Part shown: piece after piece, positions 54,178 through 63,565 of the stretch
Position numbering within the stretch: the stretch's first letter is position 1
Layout of the letters: each line of letters starts with the position of its first letter
DNA from: CBDFMR01 sp965249765
Lineage (GTDB): Bacteria > Bacteroidota > Bacteroidia > Chitinophagales > Saprospiraceae
Assembly: GCA_965249765.1 (NCBI GenBank)
Contig: CBDFMR010000005.1
Coordinates: 1,178,001 to 1,242,000, forward strand
Direction: 5' to 3'
DNA length: 64,000 bases
Made by a program: the position numbers and the translations under genes
Notes under the pieces: generated by a model
Told to the model about the DNA's origin: nothing
Seen by the model: only the letters and a program-made list of their open reading frames with translations
The model's database searches: none

Positions 54178-55596
54178 ATGCAGAGACGTAGGCTAGAGCT
54201 ATTTTACTATCGACTATCTGATTTTCTTTCAGCGGGATTGGCTTGGTTTCTATTCTTTGTTTTCAGGAAGAGATTGGAAGTCTCCGATATTTCGATTCAG
54301 GAGATAGTAGCTGATCCTAAACTTACTGTAGGGCTTATTGCAGTACCGGCATTCTGGTTGGTTCTTTATCTCATCTTTGACAAATACAAAGACATATACA
54401 GATATTCACGATTGGCTACCTTGAAGAGGACATTTTATATCTCTATCGGTGGTGTATTGGTGCTTTTTTTTACACTCCTCCTTGACGATTCAGTGTTCCC
54501 TTACATTTCCTATTTCAAGCTTATTGCTATATTGTTCGTTCTTCATTTTCTTATTACGGCATTGTTTAGGATGACGTTGCTTACGATAGCCAATAGAAGG
54601 TTGAAGGCAGGTAAGGTAGCATACAACACCCTTATAGTAGGTGGTGATGACAAGGCACTAAGATTGTATGAAGATATGGTGCAACGTTCATTCTCATTTG
54701 GTCATAGTTTTAAAGGCTATGTGGATACAAATGGAAGTAGTGAGAAATCCCTAGAAGGACATCTTCCAAGACTAGGTCACATCAATACCCTGCGACAAGT
54801 AATTGAAGAACATAATATAGAAGATGTCCTGATTGCGGTGGAGACATCGGATCATGACAAGATGAAGGGTATTCTTGATATTCTATTTGATATAGGTGAG
54901 GGCCTTCTGGTAAAGGTGATTCCCGACATGTATGACATCATGCTTGGTACGGTAAAGATGAATCATATTTATGGAGCCGTCCTCATAGAGATAGAACAGG
55001 AATTGATGCCTAAATGGCAAAAGCTTGTAAAACGTGGCATCGATATTTGCGTTTCATCTTTTTTAATGGTTCTTCTATTCCCAGTCTATTTGTTCTCAGC
55101 AATTAGAGTGCGATTGTCATCTCCGGGACCTATCCTCTTTCGTCAGAAAAGAGTAGGGAAGGGTGGCAAAGAATTCAATATTTACAAGTTTAGAAGCATG
55201 TATTTCGGTGCTGAGAAGGATGGCCCTCAGCTAAGTCATGAAACTGATGATCGCATCACTCCATGGGGAAAAGTAATCCGAAAATGGAGGATCGATGAGA
55301 TTCCGCAATTCTATAATGTTCTTAAAGGAGACATGTCATTGGTAGGTCCACGACCTGAGCGACAGCATTACATTGATAAGATAATGGAGCATGCTCCCCA
55401 TTATAAGCACTTGCTCAAGGTGAGGCCTGGAATAACATCATGGGGTCAGGTAAAATATGGTTATGCGTCTAATATCGAGCAAATGCTGCAGCGATTAAAT
55501 TTTGATATTCTATATATCGAAAACATGTCTCTGAGTCTTGATTTTAAAATCATGTTTTATACCCTTCTCGTGCTGATTCAGGGAAAAGGAAAATGA
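54178..55596 (+). CDS. Polyprenyl-phosphate sugar-1-phosphate transferase (exopolysaccharide initiating)
   Basis: 472 residues. Four N-terminal membrane helices (~15-140), a CoA-binding-like middle (NTLIVGGDDKALRLYEDMVQ), a fifth helix (ICVSSFLMVLLFPVYLFSAI), and the bacterial sugar transferase domain with SPGPILFRQKRVGKGGKEF, YKFRSMYFGAE, KWRIDEIPQFYNVLKGDMS and LVGPRPERQHYI. It starts lipid-linked polysaccharide synthesis by moving a hexose-1-phosphate to undecaprenyl phosphate. Full-length WbaP/WcaJ-type architecture. Confidence 0.93.
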   Translation: MQRRRLELFYYRLSDFLSAGLAWFLFFVFRKRLEVSDISIQEIVADPKLTVGLIAVPAFWLVLYLIFDKYKDIYRYSRLATLKRTFYISIGGVLVLFFTLLLDDSVFPYISYFKLIAILFVLHFLITALFRMTLLTIANRRLKAGKVAYNTLIVGGDDKALRLYEDMVQRSFSFGHSFKGYVDTNGSSEKSLEGHLPRLGHINTLRQVIEEHNIEDVLIAVETSDHDKMKGILDILFDIGEGLLVKVIPDMYDIMLGTVKMNHIYGAVLIEIEQELMPKWQKLVKRGIDICVSSFLMVLLFPVYLFSAIRVRLSSPGPILFRQKRVGKGGKEFNIYKFRSMYFGAEKDGPQLSHETDDRITPWGKVIRKWRIDEIPQFYNVLKGDMSLVGPRPERQHYIDKIMEHAPHYKHLLKVRPGITSWGQVKYGYASNIEQMLQRLNFDILYIENMSLSLDFKIMFYTLLVLIQGKGK

Positions 55597-55664
55597 GATG
55601 ATTTATTGGGTTTAAGACTGTAATATTTAATTAAATTTGAAGATTAAATAGTTACTCCTTAACC

Positions 55665-56858
55665 ATGCCTGATTCAGAATCCAGTCATCCCATTAATTTT
55701 ACTAATACTGAGATAGCCTTCAAAAATAAGACTGACAAGGAGCTTAGAAAAATGGCATGGTTGTTCAAGTTGATGAACAATCCATCGCTTGTCAATATCG
55801 GTTCCGACTTGGCACTTTTGGCGGTAAAGTTTAGGCTGCCATTTGCAAATACCATAATACGCAGTACTATTTTTGACATTTTCTGTGGTGGAGAAAATCT
55901 TCTGGATTGTCAAAAATCTATTGACGATCTTTATAAATTCAGTGCATTGACCATACTCGACTATGGAGCGGAATCAAAGTCTGATGAAGAAGACCTCAAT
56001 GAAGTCGTCAAGGAAATGATAAAGGCTATAGAACTAGCTGCGGCCAATAACTCGGTTCCGGTTGTAAGTACCAAGGTTACCGGTCTTGCCGATAATGAAT
56101 TACTCATTAAGAAGCAAAAAGGAGATTCCCTTACCACACAAGAAGAACGCGATTTTGAAAAGCTAAGAAAGCGACTTGATGATATATGTAAGAAAGCTCA
56201 CGAGCGAGGTGTAGGAGTGTTTATTGATGCTGAGGAAACTTGGATGCAAGATACTATTGATGATCTGGTGATGGATCTTATGAAGGTCTATAACAAGGAG
56301 AAATGTATTGTATTCAACACATATCAGATCTACAGATCAGACAAGCTGCAGAGCCTCAAGGATGACTATGATATCGCACAGAACGAAGGATTTATTCTTG
56401 GTGCCAAACTGGTACGTGGTGCTTACATGGAGAAGGAAAGAGCCAAGGCAGAAGAAGAAGGATATCCGTCACCCATACAACCTGACAAAGAATCCACCGA
56501 TCGCGATTTTGATGAAGCCATTAGATTTTGTATCGATCATTATGAAACTGTTAGCTCTTGCTGTGCATCTCATAACGCTACGAGCAATATGCTTCAGGCC
56601 GACTTAATAGCCGAGAAAAATCTTGACCGTAAGCATTCTCATTTCAATTTTTGCCAACTCCTAGGAATGAGTGATTACATTACCTTTAACCTCGCTAAAG
56701 CTGGATACAATGTCGCGAAATATGTCCCCTATGGTCCCGTAAGAGAAGTCGTTCCCTATCTAGTCAGACGAGCACGCGAGAATTCGTCTGTGACAGGAGA
56801 GATGAGCCGGGAGTTAAGTTTGATAAATAAGGAGCTGAAACGAAGAGGAATTTCTTAG
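55665..56858 (+). CDS. Proline dehydrogenase
   Basis: 397 residues, single-domain PRODH without the P5C dehydrogenase fusion. Barrel motifs include VPVVSTKVTGLAD, GVGVFIDAEETWMQD, GFILGAKLVRGAYMEKERA, CCASHNATSNMLQAD and the C-terminal proline-binding PYLVRRARENSSV. It oxidises proline to pyrroline-5-carboxylate with FAD at the membrane. It stands alone; no partner gene for the second step is adjacent. Confidence 0.93.
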   Translation: MPDSESSHPINFTNTEIAFKNKTDKELRKMAWLFKLMNNPSLVNIGSDLALLAVKFRLPFANTIIRSTIFDIFCGGENLLDCQKSIDDLYKFSALTILDYGAESKSDEEDLNEVVKEMIKAIELAAANNSVPVVSTKVTGLADNELLIKKQKGDSLTTQEERDFEKLRKRLDDICKKAHERGVGVFIDAEETWMQDTIDDLVMDLMKVYNKEKCIVFNTYQIYRSDKLQSLKDDYDIAQNEGFILGAKLVRGAYMEKERAKAEEEGYPSPIQPDKESTDRDFDEAIRFCIDHYETVSSCCASHNATSNMLQADLIAEKNLDRKHSHFNFCQLLGMSDYITFNLAKAGYNVAKYVPYGPVREVVPYLVRRARENSSVTGEMSRELSLINKELKRRGIS

Positions 56859-56902
56859 GGTTCATAGTTGTGTGCTGTGTAGTTTTCATTAACTCATCTT
56901 TC

Positions 56903-57286
56903 CTACCCTTCCAAAAATTTCTTCGTCCTCAGCATCACAAGTGTACATGCTTCTATACATTCTATGCCCTGGGCTTCAGCAAGTTTTACGAACTCATCAT
57001 TCTCGGTGTCCGGATTAAAAATGATTCGTCTAGGATTCATGGATAAAATGTAATCATAGTATTGCTCTTGCCTCTTCGGCCCGATATATAAAGTCACTGT
57101 ATGGATATCATCATATTTTCCCCAGTCAAGGATAATATCGTGCTCTGCTATCTTGCCCTCTCTTATGCCCAACGCTACCAGAGGTACATCATTCAAACTC
57201 AAATCACGGACTGCCATGTATGAGTAGCGGGTAGGATTTGGGGAAGCTCCTACAACGACTGTCTTATATGATTCGTTATTCTTCAT
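56903..57286 (-). CDS. CoA-binding domain protein
   Basis: 127 residues. A single CoA_binding_2 (YccU-like) Rossmann domain: KTVVVGASPNPTRYSYMAVR, VTLYIGPKRQEQYYDYIL, PRRIIFNPDTENDEFVKLA and IECIEACTLVMLRTKKF. Family members bind CoA or NAD; the physiological role is not known. It is divergent from the M49-like peptidase gene with 65 bp between starts. Confidence 0.85.
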   Translation of the reverse strand: MKNNESYKTVVVGASPNPTRYSYMAVRDLSLNDVPLVALGIREGKIAEHDIILDWGKYDDIHTVTLYIGPKRQEQYYDYILSMNPRRIIFNPDTENDEFVKLAEAQGIECIEACTLVMLRTKKFLEG

Positions 57287-57301
57287 ATAGAGATAACAGA
57301 T

Positions 57302-57309
57302 TATCTTTG
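57302..57309 (+). promoter_or_regulatory. Minus-7 box TATCTTTG before the M49-like peptidase
   Basis: A perfect TAnnTTTG match 42 bp upstream of the ATG at 57352, in the divergent intergenic region. A leader of about 35 nt would result. Confidence 0.5.
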
Positions 57310-57351
57310 TTTTTGATTTAGTATTCTACCATAATTTTAAATACCAACCTC

Positions 57352-59025
57352 ATGATTAGAAACTTAAGTTTCGCACTGTTTGTCCTTGTTATCTTAGGGA
57401 GCTGTAAGGAAGAAAAAAAGGATGTCTTTGCTAAATACACCCGTCCAATGGAATTATATAATTGGTCGACTGATCCTTCCGATGGCATGGATTCACTGCT
57501 ACATAAATACACTTCGTTCGAGCTTAGTACAGATGTATCAGCCTTATCTGATAGTCAGAGAAAAATGATTCCATTATTGATCGATGCAGCCAAGATCATG
57601 AACGATCTTTTTTGGTATGAATCATATGGAGACAAGGATAAATTTCTCAATGATCTTTCCACTGATCGAGAAAAGGCTTATGGTCTTATAAATTACGGAC
57701 CTTGGGATAGATTAGGCGATAATGTGTCTTTTGTAGATGGAATAGGAGAGAAGCCACTAGGAGCTAATTTTTACCCTAAGGATATGACCAAAGAGGAGTT
57801 TGACGCCTCGAGTTTATCTGATAAAACAAGCTTGTACACCTTTGTTAGAAGAAATGGCAAGGACTTGGTTACTATTCCTTATAGGGAGCAATTTAAAGAG
57901 GAGGTGACACGGGCTTCTAACTTACTTCTAGAAGCAGCAGAATTGGCCGAGAATGAGGGTTTAAAAAAATACCTATCTCTAAGGGCAGATGCTCTCCTCA
58001 CCGATGACTACCAACCTAGTGACATGGCATGGCTTGACATGAAGACAAATCAGATCGATATCGTCATAGGACCTATAGAAACTTATGAGGATCAGCTTTA
58101 TGGATACAAAGCAGCTCATGAGGCGTATGTATTAGTAAAGGACATGGAATGGAGTGAGAAGCTTGCTAAGTATGCGGAGTTTTTACCTTCTCTACAAGAA
58201 GGTCTTCCTGTTGATGAAAAATACAAACGTGAGAAACCGGGAAGGGATACCGAGCTGAATGCGTATGATGTTGTCTATTATGCCGGAGATTGCAACTCAG
58301 GTAGTAAAACCATCGCGATAAATCTTCCCAACGATGAGGAAGTGCAGCTCAAGAAAGGTACACGTCGTCTACAGCTCAAGAATGCCATGGAGGCAAAATT
58401 TAACAAAATTCTTGTTCCTATATCAAAAGTGCTTATAGATCCTGATCAAAGAAAGCACGTCACTTTTGATGCTTTTTTCAGAAATACTATGTTTCATGAG
58501 GTTGCTCATGGTTTAGGGATCAAGAATACCATTACAGGAAAAGGATCAGTCCGTAAGGCATTGAAGGAGCATTCTTCAGCATTGGAAGAAGGCAAGGCTG
58601 ATATGCTGGGTCTATATATGATCAAGCAACTTCATGAAAGAGGCGAATTAGATGGTGACCTCCATGATTATTATGTCACGTTTATGGCTAGTATATTCAG
58701 ATCGACGAGGTTTGGAGCGGCATCAGCCCATGGAAAGGCAAATATGATAAGATTCAATTTCTTTGATAGCAAGGGAGCTTTTACTAGAGATCCTGAGTCA
58801 GGAACATATAAGGTGAATTTTGAGAATCTGGAAGAAGCGATGAATGAGCTTTCAAGGATTATCCTTATGCTTCAGGGAGACGGTGCTTATGCGGCTGTGG
58901 AAGCACTTGTAAGAGACAAAGGAGTCATCAAGCCACAATTGCAAGTTGACCTTGATCGCCTTGCCGCAGAGGGGATACCTGTCGATATTATTTTTGAGCA
59001 GGGAATGGAGGTGCTTGGACTGTAA
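57352..59025 (+). CDS. Zinc peptidase-like lipoprotein related to M49 (DPP-III-like)
   Basis: 557 residues. Lipobox in LVILGSCKEEKKD. The zinc site is FHEVAHGLGIKNT (~residue 382) with a downstream EEGKADMLGLYM holding the third ligand, comparable to HELLGH and EECRAE of dipeptidyl peptidase III but with a shorter spacing. Residues ~180-330 (REQFKEEVTRASNLLLEAAE; YDVVYYAGDCNSGSKTIAIN) match the same group of Bacteroidota proteins. It is probably a periplasmic exopeptidase or hydrolase; its substrate is unknown. Confidence 0.78.
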   Translation: MIRNLSFALFVLVILGSCKEEKKDVFAKYTRPMELYNWSTDPSDGMDSLLHKYTSFELSTDVSALSDSQRKMIPLLIDAAKIMNDLFWYESYGDKDKFLNDLSTDREKAYGLINYGPWDRLGDNVSFVDGIGEKPLGANFYPKDMTKEEFDASSLSDKTSLYTFVRRNGKDLVTIPYREQFKEEVTRASNLLLEAAELAENEGLKKYLSLRADALLTDDYQPSDMAWLDMKTNQIDIVIGPIETYEDQLYGYKAAHEAYVLVKDMEWSEKLAKYAEFLPSLQEGLPVDEKYKREKPGRDTELNAYDVVYYAGDCNSGSKTIAINLPNDEEVQLKKGTRRLQLKNAMEAKFNKILVPISKVLIDPDQRKHVTFDAFFRNTMFHEVAHGLGIKNTITGKGSVRKALKEHSSALEEGKADMLGLYMIKQLHERGELDGDLHDYYVTFMASIFRSTRFGAASAHGKANMIRFNFFDSKGAFTRDPESGTYKVNFENLEEAMNELSRIILMLQGDGAYAAVEALVRDKGVIKPQLQVDLDRLAAEGIPVDIIFEQGMEVLGL

Positions 59026-59029
59026 TTAT

Positions 59030-59213
59030 GGGTACCTCTATTTACTACTGAATTAAGTTGAAATTAAATTATTTTGGCTTTAGACAAGGCAAATTGAGGG
59101 AACATAGCCTTTGCTATTCGACTGAAATTTAACGAAATATGAAGTCAAAAAAATTAATTAGAAATTTCATTGGGATTTTGTTCAACTAGTGAATGGGGTA
59201 TATAGAGGTACCC
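59030..59213. mobile_element. 184-bp MITE with 12-bp terminal inverted repeats
   Basis: GGGTACCTCTAT at 59030-59041 and its exact reverse complement at 59202-59213 bound a non-coding AT-rich segment. TTAT lies directly outside each end (59026-59029 and 59214-59217), a candidate 4-bp target duplication. The insertion is 4 bp after the stop of the M49-like gene. No matching full-length element is present in the window. Confidence 0.75.
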
Positions 59214-59255
59214 TTATGTAATAAGCACAGTACATGCATCCTTAAATAAACTATT

Positions 59256-59909
59256 ATGCGATCAATATATTTGATAACGTTACTCGGTCTTCTATCATGT
59301 TCTTATCAGTCAAAAGGTTACAGAGGCCATCGGGCACATAATGACAAGCCCCCTATAGGAAGACCTGGAGCTTGCTACGCCAAATGTCTCGTACCCGATG
59401 AATATGAGGAATATGAAAAGACATTCCCTATTTATGAAGGAGACCTTCCGGATACTGTAGATCTTGTTGATTATGAGTATGAAATTTCACCTTCGATAGA
59501 GAGATGGGAAAAGAGAAAGGCAGATAGAAATTGTCTTTCTGCTGATCCTAATGATTGTCTGGTTTGGTGCCTAATCAATATTCCTGCTAAGGTTGAAGTG
59601 ATAGAAAACATAGTTGTCGATACGTTTGCCTGTAGGGATTTTATACTTGTTGAGTACAATGGTCGGAGATTAATCAAGGAAGGCGGATTTACTGAATGGC
59701 GTGAGGTAGTATGTGAAAAGGACATTGACAGTTCTTTAATCCTGGATATTCATGATGCATTGTTTGAGGATGGGTATGATCCAGGAAGGCCTTCCGATAA
59801 ACTTAATTCCTCAATCAAAGCCGCATTGTCACAATTCCAAAAGGACTTTAATCTACCTATAGGACAGCTGGACTTGGAAACCTTGGATGCCCTCGGCGTG
59901 GAGTATTAG
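59256..59909 (+). CDS. Lipoprotein with C-terminal peptidoglycan-binding-like domain
   Basis: 217 residues. Lipobox in LITLLGLLSCSYQSKG. The body carries several Cys (PGACYAKCLVPDE; DPNDCLVWCLINIPAKVE; DTFACRD) and repeats seen in OmpA-associated lipoproteins. The last ~55 residues, IHDALFEDGYDPGRPSD followed by IKAALSQFQKDFNLPIGQLD, form a PG_binding_1-like helical domain. It may tether the outer membrane to peptidoglycan. Confidence 0.72.
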   Translation: MRSIYLITLLGLLSCSYQSKGYRGHRAHNDKPPIGRPGACYAKCLVPDEYEEYEKTFPIYEGDLPDTVDLVDYEYEISPSIERWEKRKADRNCLSADPNDCLVWCLINIPAKVEVIENIVVDTFACRDFILVEYNGRRLIKEGGFTEWREVVCEKDIDSSLILDIHDALFEDGYDPGRPSDKLNSSIKAALSQFQKDFNLPIGQLDLETLDALGVEY

Positions 59910-60068
59910 TGCATCCCAATCATGACTATAAAAAATGGTCGATTCTTGTTCATTCAAAACAACATAACCACCTCAATATTATTATTTCATGGACGCAGAC
60001 CATAAAAGCACCATATCATCAATCCTGTAAAACATATAACAATTTTCCAAATATTTCCACACTTTGTC

Positions 60069-60121
60069 TAAATTTGCCGACGTTTAGATACTTAATTTTC
60101 CAGACTTTCCGTTTAGTCTGG
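60069..60121 (+). promoter_or_regulatory. Minus-7 box and leader hairpin before the ExbB-like gene
   Basis: TAAATTTG (60069-60076) is a perfect minus-7 box. In the predicted leader CCAGACT (60100-60106) pairs with AGTCTGG (60115-60121) around an 8-nt loop, 20 bp before the ATG at 60142. The remainder of 59910-60068 shows no supported gene. Confidence 0.5.
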
Positions 60122-60141
60122 AGTCGCAAAACTTGACCTTC

Positions 60142-60828
60142 ATGTATAATTTATGTTTGTTCTTCTTTTTTCAGGCCAGTAAAGATGATGAGGTAGTAAA
60201 GGAAAATATCATTGACTTGATAATGAAAGGTGGGCCTCTTGGGGTTATAATCGTGGGTATACTACTTGTATTATCTGTCATCGCGCTGTACATATTTATA
60301 GAAAGGTGGCTCACTATCAAGCGTGCGGGTCGTATAGATCAAAATTTTATGGGCAATATTCGTTCGTCCGTTGCAGCTGGTAATATCGATGGCGCCAAGA
60401 ATCTATGTCGCACCACCGACTCACCCGTGGCTCGCATGGTAGAGAAAGGACTTATGCGTATAGGCAAACCACTACGTGACATAGATGCGGCCATCGAGAA
60501 TGTGGGCAATCTGGAAATATTCAAATTGGAGAAGAACCTATCGACACTGGCCAGTATAGCTGGGGCAGCTCCTATGATTGGTTTTTTTGGGACAGTAACG
60601 GGAATGATCATGGCTTTTAAGACAATGTCAGACGAGCAGAATGTTACACCAGACGTATTGGCTGGGGGAATCTACCAGGCACTTCTTACTACAGCCTTTG
60701 GCCTCTTTGTAGGAATCATCGCATTTATAGGATATAATATGCTTGTGGCCAATGTAGAGAAAGTAGTATTTCGCATGGAACATACGACAATGGAATTTAT
60801 GGATTTGTTGCAAGAACCGTCAGCATAG
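60142..60828 (+). CDS. MotA/TolQ/ExbB proton channel family protein
   Basis: About 228 residues from ATG 60142. Three membrane helices: GPLGVIIVGILLVLSVIALY (~35-55), ASIAGAAPMIGFFGTVTGMI (~140) and ALLTTAFGLFVGIIAFIGYN (~180), with the family motif GFFGTVTGMIMAFKTM. It forms the stator channel that energises outer-membrane processes with two ExbD-type partners encoded next. No TonB gene follows. Confidence 0.92.
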   Translation: MYNLCLFFFFQASKDDEVVKENIIDLIMKGGPLGVIIVGILLVLSVIALYIFIERWLTIKRAGRIDQNFMGNIRSSVAAGNIDGAKNLCRTTDSPVARMVEKGLMRIGKPLRDIDAAIENVGNLEIFKLEKNLSTLASIAGAAPMIGFFGTVTGMIMAFKTMSDEQNVTPDVLAGGIYQALLTTAFGLFVGIIAFIGYNMLVANVEKVVFRMEHTTMEFMDLLQEPSA

Positions 60829-60883
60829 CATCGTTGATAAAGTAAGTTCCTTGTGACTGTTAAATAGAAATAATAATAAACTC

Positions 60884-61270
60884 TTGAAAAGAAGAAATAA
60901 AGTAAGCGCAGAATTCAGCATGTCGTCCTTGACGGACATTATTTTTCTATTGCTTATTTTCTTCATGCTAACATCCTCCGCCATACAGGTCAATATGGAA
61001 CTGCCTAAGTCAGATGCCAAAACTGTTGCACCGGTCGACCTTGTTGTAACCATTACGAAGAATGGAGACCTTAAGTTCAATGGGAAAAGAACTACCTGGA
61101 GCAACCTACCCAAGAGACTCGCCCTCAACGTACGATCCTCGAATAACAAAGGCAACGCCACGGTAAATATCGTGTCCGAGAACGGAGTGCCATGGGATCA
61201 AGTCCATCGTGTGATGAAGATGGCAGCTCAGCTCAGATTAAAAGCAATCATAGCAACCCAACCGGGATAG
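60884..61270 (+). CDS. ExbD/TolR family protein (first)
   Basis: 128 residues from a TTG start. Short cytoplasmic start, one membrane helix with the essential Asp in MSSLTDIIFLLLIFFMLTSS, then a periplasmic domain (LVVTITKNGDLKFNGKRTTW; PWDQVHRVMKMAAQLRLKAI). It pairs with the ExbB-like protein. Its membrane helix is almost identical to that of the next gene, while the periplasmic halves diverge. Confidence 0.92.
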   Translation: MKRRNKVSAEFSMSSLTDIIFLLLIFFMLTSSAIQVNMELPKSDAKTVAPVDLVVTITKNGDLKFNGKRTTWSNLPKRLALNVRSSNNKGNATVNIVSENGVPWDQVHRVMKMAAQLRLKAIIATQPG

Positions 61271-61273
61271 AAC

Positions 61274-61669
61274 ATGGGACTAAAGAAAAGAAATAAACCC
61301 AATGCTCAGTTCAACATGTCATCGTTGACGGACATAATATTCCTATTGTTGATATTTTTTATGTTGACATCTTCTATGATCGTTCCCAATGCTCTTAATT
61401 TAAAATTGCCTGGCAAAAAGAGTACAGTAACGACATCAAAGCAACCACCTAATAGAATAAATATAGCCAATAGCGGTACCTATCGATTCAACGGTAATAA
61501 AATTTCCCTCTCTGGACTTGACAAGAAAATCAGAGACTTGAGTAGAGGGAGTAAAGACGTTACTGTTACCATTACCCCTTCCAAAAGTACACCCAATCAG
61601 AGTGTTGTTGCTGTGATGGATATGGCATATCGCTATAAAGTGATCGCCGCTCTTACGGATCCTAAGTAA
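61274..61669 (+). CDS. ExbD/TolR family protein (second)
   Basis: 131 residues, starting 3 bp after the first ExbD gene. The same helix MSSLTDIIFLLLIFFMLTSS with the proton-carrying Asp is present, followed by a different periplasmic part (INIANSGTYRFNGNKISLSG; SVVAVMDMAYRYKVIAAL). Paired, unequal ExbD proteins are common in Bacteroidota; the two may form a heterodimer in one channel. Confidence 0.92.
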   Translation: MGLKKRNKPNAQFNMSSLTDIIFLLLIFFMLTSSMIVPNALNLKLPGKKSTVTTSKQPPNRINIANSGTYRFNGNKISLSGLDKKIRDLSRGSKDVTVTITPSKSTPNQSVVAVMDMAYRYKVIAALTDPK

Positions 61670-61689
61670 TCATTTTATATCTCAGATTA

Positions 61690-63027
61690 ATGAAGAGGCA
61701 AATGAAAAGATACATCTCATTTGGGCTGCAAGTCGTGCTTCCACTATTGATGTTTGGCCTCTTGATTTTTGGAAGGGGAGTCGGATTTTTTCCATTCTTT
61801 CTGATGCTTTTTCTTTTCTTAGATTACTATGTACTTGGAAGTTTCCTTTCACTTTGTAAATCATCAAGAGGCAAGTGGATCTTGTCTACCCTGTATGTGC
61901 TCATAATGGCCTTTTCCATTTATGGACTTTACCAAGGCATGACTGGGTGGAAAGTAGGTACCATCAATTGGACATTTTGGCCAAACTTCATCATGGGACT
62001 TGCCTGCGTCATTATCATGACCAAGATAATTTTTGCAGCTCTCATGTATTTTCAAGACCTTGGAAGACTGGGTGTTTTTATTAAAAATTTTGTTCCCGGC
62101 AGTAGAGATAATGCGGAAGAGTCACCCATTCCGTCAAGGAGAAAGTTCCTTACATGGACAGCCCTCGGCATGACAGGAATCCCTTTTCTTACTTTCATGC
62201 ATGGTATTACACGAGGGAAGTATAGCTACAATATGAGTCGTACTTCACTATCTTTTGATGATTTACCTTCCACATTTGATGGTTATAAGATTGTACAGAT
62301 ATCTGATATTCATGCGGGAAGTTTGGATAGCAAGGAATGCATTGAATATGGTGTAGAACTTATCAATAAGGAGAAGCCTGATATTATTCTTTTTACCGGC
62401 GATCTTGTCAATGTGGAGTTGAAAGAGATCGACATCTACCAAGAAATCTTCTCCAAGTTAGATGCCAAGGATGGCAAATTTGCTGTACTTGGAAATCACG
62501 ACTACTGGGATTTAGACGATTGGGATGATAAGGCTTCGTCAGAAAAACTAATCACCAACTTCGCTGACAAGTTTGATGAAATGGGATTTAGGTTACTCAA
62601 CAACGAATACCAATCTATTTCTAGAGGTGATGAATCTATAAAGATTGTAGGTGTAGAGAACTGGGGTAAGGGACGTTGGTTTCCTAAACGTGGGGACCTT
62701 GATGCAGCTCTCAAGGAGAGTGGTGATAATGATGACTTTATCGTTTTGATGAGTCATGATCCTACCCACTGGGATGAAGTGGTAATACCACACTATAAAA
62801 AAATACATCTTACTCTGAGTGGTCATACTCATGGAATGCAATTTGGCCTCAATCTCCCTTGGCTCAAGTGGAGTCCTGCGCAGTATAGATATCCCAGATG
62901 GATGGGACTCTATACAGAGAATAAACAGCATTTATACGTAAACCGAGGCTTCGGTTTTCTTGGCTTTCCTGGCAGGATAGGGATCTATCCTGAAATATCG
63001 GTTATAGAATTAAAAGCCACTGTCTGA
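61690..63027 (+). CDS. Membrane-anchored metallophosphoesterase
   Basis: 445 residues. Four membrane helices in the first ~150 residues, a linker with SRRKFLTWTALGMTGIPFLT, then a calcineurin-like domain: KIVQISDIHAGSL (D-x-H), IILFTGDLVNVE (GD), FAVLGNHDYWD (GNHD), VLMSHDPTHWDE and LTLSGHTHGMQFG (GHTH). YkuE/YaeI-type members cleave UDP-diacylglucosamine or other phosphodiesters; the substrate here is open. Its TGA overlaps the ATG of the next, interrupted gene. Confidence 0.9.
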   Translation: MKRQMKRYISFGLQVVLPLLMFGLLIFGRGVGFFPFFLMLFLFLDYYVLGSFLSLCKSSRGKWILSTLYVLIMAFSIYGLYQGMTGWKVGTINWTFWPNFIMGLACVIIMTKIIFAALMYFQDLGRLGVFIKNFVPGSRDNAEESPIPSRRKFLTWTALGMTGIPFLTFMHGITRGKYSYNMSRTSLSFDDLPSTFDGYKIVQISDIHAGSLDSKECIEYGVELINKEKPDIILFTGDLVNVELKEIDIYQEIFSKLDAKDGKFAVLGNHDYWDLDDWDDKASSEKLITNFADKFDEMGFRLLNNEYQSISRGDESIKIVGVENWGKGRWFPKRGDLDAALKESGDNDDFIVLMSHDPTHWDEVVIPHYKKIHLTLSGHTHGMQFGLNLPWLKWSPAQYRYPRWMGLYTENKQHLYVNRGFGFLGFPGRIGIYPEISVIELKATV

Positions 63028-63174
63028 TGTCTTTTGGTCAGAGAGTCATTGATTATCATTTGGGATTAAAAAAACCCAAAGGGCTTCCCAAAGGTGTCAG
63101 CACGTTATATCCTTATGAAATGGAGGAGACGTTACGTGTATTTAAGAAATTTTATAAGAAGTATTTTTCTGATT

Positions 63175-63565
63175 GTATATAACGAAACGGCACTAAAACG
63201 CCTAATTTTTAAAGTTAGGTACAAAATATTTCTTTCCCAAGCTGGAACAACTTAAGGTCCAATAAAAAAGTTGTCAGAACAGGTGCTTGTCTAATTTTGA
63301 ATCATTATACTATTGTATTCGGGGTAGCAAATGCTCCACCATTTGGTCTTTCACTAAAGCACCTAGCTCCGAATTCTGATGAGGTTGATCCATTTTCATG
63401 AATTCACACTATTTAAAACATCGAGCTTAGATCTGACTGTTCTTAAAGATAGTCAATAGTTTCGTTATAAAGATAGTCAATAGTTTCGTTATAAAAATGG
63501 TCTTATTGGGCTTGGAGAAATTAGTAAATTTTTGTTCGAATTTTGGCGGCCAATTTCGGGGAATT
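63175..63565. mobile_element. Non-autonomous element, copy 1 (391 bp)
   Basis: Begins GTATATAACGAAACGG and ends TTTCGGGGAATT, directly repeated by copy 2. It differs from copy 2 by a 24-bp tandem duplication (63445-63468 and 63469-63492) and by the single substitution I noticed (63364 against 63755). TATAACGAAAC near the left end is the reverse complement of GTTTCGTTATA at 63459-63469. A 29-codon minus-strand frame (63310-63399, MKMDQPHQNSELGALVKDQM) could be a transposase N-terminal fragment. ATT occurs at each junction. Confidence 0.8.

Noticed and set aside
59909..60136. 75-codon frame between the lipoprotein and ExbB-like genes
   Set aside because: Composition is that of translated AT-rich intergenic DNA, it has no family likeness, and it contains the promoter box and leader hairpin of the next gene.
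63190..63230. GCCTAA and GTTAGG near each other, reminiscent of integron attC ends
   Set aside because: The two boxes are separated by only a few bases, there is no second inner pair and no integrase; it is just a small hairpin in the repeat.
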